Shown: in pieces, positions 60,077 through 64,000 of the stretch
Numbering within the stretch: the stretch's first letter is position 1
How the letters are laid out: each line of letters opens with the position of its first letter
Source: CAWEQW01 sp963811365
GTDB lineage: Bacteria > Actinomycetota > Actinomycetes > Propionibacteriales > Nocardioidaceae
Length of the DNA: 64,000 nt
Reading direction: 5' to 3'
Assembly (NCBI GenBank): GCA_963811365.1
Contig: CAWEQW010000006.1
Coordinates: 310,001 to 374,000, forward strand
Notes under the pieces: model-generated
What the model was told of the DNA's origin: nothing
Seen by the model: only the letters and a program-made list of their open reading frames with translations
Databases searched by the model: none
Made by a program: the position numbers and the translations under genes

Positions 60077-60526
60077 TCAGTGATGCGCGTGGTGCATCCC
60101 GTGCACGACGGCGTGTCCCTTGCCGCGCGCGATCAGCGCCCGGTTGACCGGGACCGTGACGACGAAAGCCACGGCGAGCGAGAAGGCCAGCGAGCCCCAG
60201 AACAGCGAGTCGGTCAGTCCGGCGGCCATCGCTCCCGGCACGACGAGGACGACGAGGCTGTCGACGATCTCCATCACGGTGATCGACACGGTGTCCGAGC
60301 CGAGCGCGACCTTGACCGCCGGCCGGAACGGCATCCCGGCGCGCAGGACCGACGACATGGTCAGGCCGTAGCCGAACGCGAAGGCGAGCACGATCGCCAG
60401 CAGGATGCTGGGCAGGTCGCCCCAGCCCCACCAGGTCGCCAGCACCATGCCGAGGACCTCACCGATGGCACACCCGGTCAGGCAGTGCAGGGTCGCCGAG
60501 ACGGCGGTTCTCCATGAGTCGTTCAC
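60077..60526 (-). CDS. DUF4396 membrane protein with histidine-rich tail
   Basis: The 149-residue protein starts VNDSWRTAV and has four hydrophobic segments (about 9-32, 36-55, 75-100, 108-130) with the LHCLTGCAIGEVLGM and TLHC...CAIGE motifs of DUF4396. The C-terminus is histidine-rich (GHAVVHGMHHAHH), so metal binding is plausible. A CsoR-type operator lies 12 bases upstream of the GTG at 60526. DUF4396 genes occur with copper export genes in actinobacteria. A copper-related membrane function is therefore inferred. Confidence 0.8.
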   Translation of the reverse strand: MNDSWRTAVSATLHCLTGCAIGEVLGMVLATWWGWGDLPSILLAIVLAFAFGYGLTMSSVLRAGMPFRPAVKVALGSDTVSITVMEIVDSLVVLVVPGAMAAGLTDSLFWGSLAFSLAVAFVVTVPVNRALIARGKGHAVVHGMHHAHH

Positions 60527-60537
60527 GGTGGTAGGTA

Positions 60538-60552
60538 TACCCCCCCGGGGTA
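60538..60552 (-). promoter_or_regulatory. CsoR-type copper operator
   Basis: TACCCC-CCC-GGGGTA is an inverted repeat of the TACCCC...GGGGTA type bound by CsoR-family copper repressors. It lies 12 bases upstream of the DUF4396 gene and ends seven bases before the stop of the ABC ATPase gene. No csoR gene is in the window. Confidence 0.65.
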
Positions 60553-60558
60553 CTCCGG

Positions 60559-61293
60559 TCAAGGGGCCAGCACGCGTTTGAGGAACTGTCTGGTGCGGTC
60601 GTGGGCCGGCGCGGTGAAGATCTGCGACGGCGGCCCCTGCTCGAGGATGGTCCCGCCGTCGAGGAAGCAGACCGAGCTGGCCACGTCGCGGGCGAAGGCC
60701 ATCTCGTGGGTCGCGAGGATCAGCGTGGTGCCGGCCAGAGCCATGTCCCGCACGATGTCGAGCACCTCCCCGACGAGCTCGGGGTCGAGCGCCGAGGTCA
60801 CCTCGTCGAGCAGCACCAGTGACGGCTCGGTGGCCAGTGCCCGCACCACGGCGGCCCGCTGCTGCTGGCCGCCGGAGAGCCGGTCCGGGTGGTCGCCGGC
60901 CTTGTCCTCCAGGCCGAACCGGGTGAGCAGCTCGGTCGCCCGGTCCCGCGCGTCACGGGCGGAGAGCCCGTGCACCTTGCGTGGCGCCAGCGTGACGTTC
61001 TCCATCACGGTCATGTGCGGGAACAGGTTGAAGGACTGGAAGACCATCCCGATGTGCCTGCGGACCTCCCGCTCGTCCACCCGGGGGTCGGTGACCTCCC
61101 GGCCCTGGAACCAGATCGAGCCGTCGTCCACCGTCTCGAGCAGGTTCAGGCAGCGCAGCAGCGTCGACTTGCCGCTGCCGGACGAGCCGATCAGGCAGAC
61201 CACGTCGTGCTGCTCGACGTCGAGGTCGACATCGCGCAGCACCAGCTTCTCGCCGTACGACTTGCGCAGCCCGCGCACCTCGAGCAGCGGCAT
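60559..61293 (-). CDS. Polar amino-acid ABC transporter ATP-binding protein
   Basis: The 244-residue ATPase has Walker A GSSGSGKSTLLRCLNLLE, the Q-loop VFQSFNLFPHMTV, signature LSGGQQQRAAVVRALA, Walker B LVLLDEVTSALDPEL and switch histidine in ATHEMAFARDV. These strings are typical of GlnQ/HisP-type ATPases. It energises uptake of an amino acid with the permease encoded immediately upstream (gap of zero bases). Its stop is followed by the CsoR-type operator of the next gene. Confidence 0.93.
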   Translation of the reverse strand: MPLLEVRGLRKSYGEKLVLRDVDLDVEQHDVVCLIGSSGSGKSTLLRCLNLLETVDDGSIWFQGREVTDPRVDEREVRRHIGMVFQSFNLFPHMTVMENVTLAPRKVHGLSARDARDRATELLTRFGLEDKAGDHPDRLSGGQQQRAAVVRALATEPSLVLLDEVTSALDPELVGEVLDIVRDMALAGTTLILATHEMAFARDVASSVCFLDGGTILEQGPPSQIFTAPAHDRTRQFLKRVLAP

Positions 61294-62142
61294 CTAGCGC
61301 GCCCCCGCCCGCTCGCGCCGGGCGTAGCGACGGCCGAGGTAGTCGGTGAACCGGGCCAGTGGGATGGTCAGCGCCACGAAGAACGCGGCCGTGACGAGGT
61401 ACGGCGTGTAGTTGAAGTGGTAGTTGGCGTAGTCGCGGGCGCTGAAGAACGCCTCGAACACGCCGACCGCCCCGAGCAGCGCGGTGTCCTTCTGCAGGGA
61501 GACGAAGTCGTTGAGCAGCGGCGGCACCACCCGGCGTACCGCCTGGGGCAGGACGACGTAGCGCATCGACTGGCCGCGCGAGAGCCCGAGGGCGTCGGCG
61601 CTGGCCACCTGCGAGGGGTGCACCGACTCGATGCCGGAGCGGAACACCTCGGCCACGTAGGCGCCGTAGGAGAGCACGAGCGCGACCAGGCCCAGCCAGA
61701 AGAAGCTGTTCGTCACGCCCTGGAGCTTCAGCGCCGGGATGCCGAGGCAGAACAGGAACACCACCAGCAGGGTGGGTACGCCGCGGAACAGGTCGGTGTA
61801 GACGACGGCCACCGCGCGCAGCGGGAAGAGCGCGGCCGCCCGGGTGCTGCGGACGATGGCGACCAGCGCACCGAGCATCAGGATCAGCGGCTCGGCGGTC
61901 ATGAAGAGCGCGACGTTGAGCCAGAAGCCCTTGAGGATGGTGGGGAACGCCGCCTTCGCGTCCGGCCAGGAGAAGAACGTGGCCTGCACCCGCGGCCACC
62001 CCGGCGAGCTGAGCACCACGGCCAGCACCACCACGAGGCTGACTGCCGTCGCGACGCCCGCGATCGTCGCCGACCTGAGGTTGAGCCGGCGTCGAACCGC
62101 CTGCCGCTCGAGCTGCCGCGGGCTGGGCGACCAGTCGCTCAC
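61294..62142 (-). CDS. Polar amino-acid ABC transporter permease
   Basis: The 282-residue permease has five or six membrane helices and the amino-acid type EAA loop: YVAEVFRSGIESVHPSQVASADALGLSRGQ. The membrane segment AVVYTDLFRGVPTLLVVFLF is typical of the HisM/GlnP type. It forms the channel with the ATPase encoded downstream. The GTG start at 62142 lies 25 bases after the stop of the binding-protein remnant. It is normally paired with an intact extracellular binding protein, which is missing here. Confidence 0.92.
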   Translation of the reverse strand: MSDWSPSPRQLERQAVRRRLNLRSATIAGVATAVSLVVVLAVVLSSPGWPRVQATFFSWPDAKAAFPTILKGFWLNVALFMTAEPLILMLGALVAIVRSTRAAALFPLRAVAVVYTDLFRGVPTLLVVFLFCLGIPALKLQGVTNSFFWLGLVALVLSYGAYVAEVFRSGIESVHPSQVASADALGLSRGQSMRYVVLPQAVRRVVPPLLNDFVSLQKDTALLGAVGVFEAFFSARDYANYHFNYTPYLVTAAFFVALTIPLARFTDYLGRRYARRERAGAR

Positions 62143-62167
62143 CGGGTGCGCCCGAGGGTCGCCGGCC

Positions 62168-62812
62168 TCACTTCAGGACCGGGACGTTCACCACGTCGGA
62201 CAGCCACTGCTTCTCGATGGCGGCGAGCTGACCGGAGTCCTCGAGCTTGCCCAGCGCCTGGTTGACGCAGGGGACGAGCGCGCTGCCCTTGCCGAACAGC
62301 ATGCCGAACTGCTCGGTCTGCCCGCTCTCGGGCTGGAACTGGCCGACGATCGTGCCCTTCGGGATCTCCACCGCGGTGATGTAGAAGGCGGTCGGCAGGT
62401 CGGTGAGGATACCGTCGACCTGTCCGTTCAGCAGCGCCTGCTTCGCCGCGTTGGTGTCGTCGAACACCAACGGGTCGCTCGTCGGCCTGACCACGTCGCG
62501 GATCGCGGTCAGCGACGTGGTCCCGGTCTGGGCGCCCAGCTTCAGGTCCTTGAGGTCCGCCAGCGACGTGGCGGAGGCCGCCTTGGAGCCCTTGAGGGCG
62601 ATGACGGCCTGCGCCGCGGAGTAGTAGCCGTCGGAGAAGTCGACGACCTTGGCGCGCGCCGGGGTGATCGAGATCTGGTTGATGTCGAAGTCGAAGCTCT
62701 TGTCGCCGGGCGCGTAGGAGTTGTTGAACGGCTCCTTGACCCAGCTCACCTGGTCCGGGGCGAAGCCGAGCTGCTCGGCATGCCCCGATGCTAAGGCTCT
62801 TTCATCCGCCAT
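62168..62812 (-). pseudogene. 5'-truncated amino-acid ABC substrate-binding protein
   Basis: The frame matches a family-3 solute-binding protein from about AEQLGFAPDQVSWVKEP onward (62779 downwards), including DFDINQISITPARAKVVDFS and TDLPTAFYITAVE, and ends normally. The signal peptide and roughly the first 95 residues are absent: upstream sequence from about 62780 to the PadR gene is unrelated. An ATG at 62812 exists, but the protein would not be secreted. This is probably a deletion remnant, or a join error in the assembly. The transporter partners downstream remain intact. Confidence 0.78.
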
Positions 62813-62853
62813 CTCGGCGGACTGCCCAGGAGCGGCGTGGCCGACGTCACATA

Positions 62854-62867
62854 TGCAACGAGTTGCA
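62854..62867. promoter_or_regulatory. PadR operator palindrome
   Basis: TGCAAC-GA-GTTGCA is a perfect inverted repeat 33 bases before the PadR start, nested inside an outer CGACGTC/GACGTCG pair. It is placed to let the PadR protein repress its own promoter. The truncated binding-protein gene lies on the other side. Confidence 0.65.
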
Positions 62868-62900
62868 GACGTCGCGTGTCGCACCGCAGACTCACTGTCC

Positions 62901-63440
62901 ATGGCCCTCGAGCACGCGATCCTGGTCTCGCTGCGGGAGCGGCCGGCCTCCGGACTCGAGCTGACCCGGCGCTTCGACCGCTCGATCGGGTTCTTCTGGA
63001 GCGCGACGCACCAGCAGATCTACCGCGTCCTGGGCCGGATGGAGCGCGCCGGGTGGCTGCGGTCGGCCACCGTCGCGCAGCAGGGCCGCCCGGCCAGGAA
63101 GGTCTACCAGGTGGGCGGTGCGGGACGCTCGGAGCTGGAGCGGTGGCTCGCCCAGCCGGCGCCGATGGAGCAGTTCCGCAGCGACCTCGCGGTGAAGCTG
63201 CGGGCCGCGTCGTACGGGGGACGCGAGGAGGTGCTGGACCAGGTCCGCGACCACCGGCGCGACCACGCCACCCGGCTGGCGCACTACCAGAGCCTGGCCG
63301 ACCGGGACTTCCCCGCGCCGGAGGTCCTCTCGGGCCGCGACCTGGACGTCTACCTCGTGCTGCGTGGCGGCATCCGCCTCGAGCAGTTCTGGGTGGACTG
63401 GCTGACCGAGTACCTGGACGCCCACGAAGGAGCCCGCTGA
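62901..63440 (+). CDS. PadR-family transcriptional regulator
   Basis: The 179-residue protein starts MALEHAILVSLRERPASGLE, the typical PadR winged-helix head, with SATHQQIYRVLGRMERAGWL as the recognition region, and a C-terminal coiled-coil dimerisation domain of about 100 residues. Length and layout match two-domain PadR proteins. It overlaps the start of the next gene by one base (TGATG), so it should be co-transcribed with the dienoyl-CoA-reductase-like gene and probably represses the pair. Confidence 0.9.
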   Translation: MALEHAILVSLRERPASGLELTRRFDRSIGFFWSATHQQIYRVLGRMERAGWLRSATVAQQGRPARKVYQVGGAGRSELERWLAQPAPMEQFRSDLAVKLRAASYGGREEVLDQVRDHRRDHATRLAHYQSLADRDFPAPEVLSGRDLDVYLVLRGGIRLEQFWVDWLTEYLDAHEGAR

Positions 63441-64000
63441 TGCCCTACCCCCACCTGCTCGCCCCGCTGACGGTCGGCGGGACCACGCTGCGCAACCGCG
63501 TGGTGATGGGCTCCATGCACACCGGCATGGAGGACCGGGCGCGCGACCTCCCGGAGCTGGCGGCGTACTTCGCCGAGCGCGCCCGCGGAGGCGTCGGCCT
63601 CGCCGTCACCGGCGGGTACGCCCCCGACGTGCAGGGCTGGCTGCTGCCGTTCGGGTCGATGCTCACCCGCCGCAGCCAGGCCGACCGGCACCGCCTGGTC
63701 ACCGACGCGGTGCACGCCGAGGGCGGCGCGATCGCGCTGCAGGTGCTGCACGCCGGGCGCTACGGCTACAGCCCGCTCAACGTCTCCGCCTCGGCAACCC
63801 GCGCCCCGATCAGCCGGTTCAGGGCCCGAGCCCTGAGCGGCCGCGGCGTCGAGCGGACCATCGACCACTTCGTGCAGGCCGCCGTGCTCGCCCGCAGGGC
63901 CGGGTACGACGGCGTCGAGATCATGGGCTCCGAGGGCTACCTCGTGAACCAGTTTCTCGCCCCGCGCACCAACCGGCGCACCGACCGCTGGGGTGGCAGC
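63440..64000 (+). CDS. fadH: 2,4-dienoyl-CoA reductase (FadH)-like flavoenzyme, 3' end outside window
   Basis: The first 187 residues are visible. They begin PHLLAPLTVGGTTLRNRVVM and contain TGMEDRA, the FMN-barrel strand ALQVLHAGRYGYSP and the catalytic region AGYDGVEIMGSEGYLVNQFL followed by APRTNRRTDRWGG. This is the old-yellow-enzyme-type N-terminal domain of FadH, which reduces 2,4-dienoyl-CoA using NADPH in breakdown of unsaturated fatty acids. The C-terminal FAD/NADPH domains expected in FadH lie beyond the window, so a shorter NADH oxidase or trimethylamine dehydrogenase relative is possible. Confidence 0.83.
   Translation, partial: MPYPHLLAPLTVGGTTLRNRVVMGSMHTGMEDRARDLPELAAYFAERARGGVGLAVTGGYAPDVQGWLLPFGSMLTRRSQADRHRLVTDAVHAEGGAIALQVLHAGRYGYSPLNVSASATRAPISRFRARALSGRGVERTIDHFVQAAVLARRAGYDGVEIMGSEGYLVNQFLAPRTNRRTDRWGGS

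Overview
The window is very GC-rich DNA with dense, mostly short-spaced genes, many GTG starts, frequent 4-base stop/start overlaps (ATGA, GTGA) and several start codons lying 6-7 bases after a TANNNT-like -10 box. It carries an MprAB-type two-component system beside a PepD-like HtrA protease, and a carboxylase gene block in the same order as Mycobacterium tuberculosis Rv0971c-Rv0976c. Together these indicate an actinobacterial chromosome, most likely Nocardioides or a close relative; the genus is an inference from the gene families. No rRNA, tRNA, CRISPR array or insertion sequence was seen.

Layout. 1-5.9 kb: an accessory-looking stretch with no confident gene in the first 1.1 kb, then small membrane proteins (three DUF4386 paralogues, one DUF6326-like protein) and an SRPBCC protein. 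5.9-9.6 kb: an EamA exporter, a SulP anion transporter and a crotonase. 9.7-13.4 kb: a heterodimeric ABC exporter. 13.6-17.1 kb: a large repeat-rich surface protein with an LAATG sortase signal, split by one frameshift. 17.4-21.7 kb: an HisC-like aminotransferase, a second EamA protein, a 360-base non-coding stretch with hairpins, then a holin-like protein, a tyrosine phosphatase and a fructosamine-kinase-like protein. 21.7-25.4 kb: MprA-like regulator, MprB-like kinase and HtrA protease, with matching direct repeats upstream of the regulator and of the protease. 25.45-31.5 kb: pabB, pabA-like amidotransferase, a PhzE/TrpEG-like fusion and a HelR-like helicase; all but pabA carry frameshifts, twelve within about 5 kb.

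31.6-41.5 kb: one long minus-strand unit under a TetR regulator: TIGR03084 protein, AtuA-like protein, FadE13-like dehydrogenase, AccD2-like carboxyltransferase, AccA2-like biotin carboxylase, FadE12-like dehydrogenase and an EchA7-like crotonase. It looks like a complete acyl-CoA carboxylation pathway of unknown substrate. 41.6-45.5 kb: GNAT, MFS exporter, flavin monooxygenase and an acetoacetate-decarboxylase-like protein, the last two divergent around a KstR-like palindrome. 45.6-50.1 kb: histidine phosphatase, APH-type kinase, SDR and acyl-CoA dehydrogenase opposite a TetR gene; kinase, SDR and dehydrogenase together resemble the 4-hydroxyacyl-CoA (levulinate/ACAD10-11) logic. 50.2-54.5 kb: phytoene-desaturase-like oxidoreductase, SRPBCC protein and an ABC transporter pair. 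54.5-60.1 kb: FadB-type beta-oxidation protein and thiolase, a divergent MerR regulator and a CoA-transferase family III protein; the thiolase and CoA-transferase promoters share a 12-base element and are probably controlled by the MerR protein. 60.1-62.8 kb: DUF4396 membrane protein with a CsoR-type copper operator, then an amino-acid ABC transporter whose binding protein has lost its N-terminus. 62.9-64 kb: PadR regulator with a perfect operator palindrome and the start of a 2,4-dienoyl-CoA-reductase-like gene that runs off the window.

The overall theme is fatty-acid, isoprenoid or steroid-like acyl-CoA catabolism, split among several locally regulated modules (TetR, TetR, MerR, PadR).
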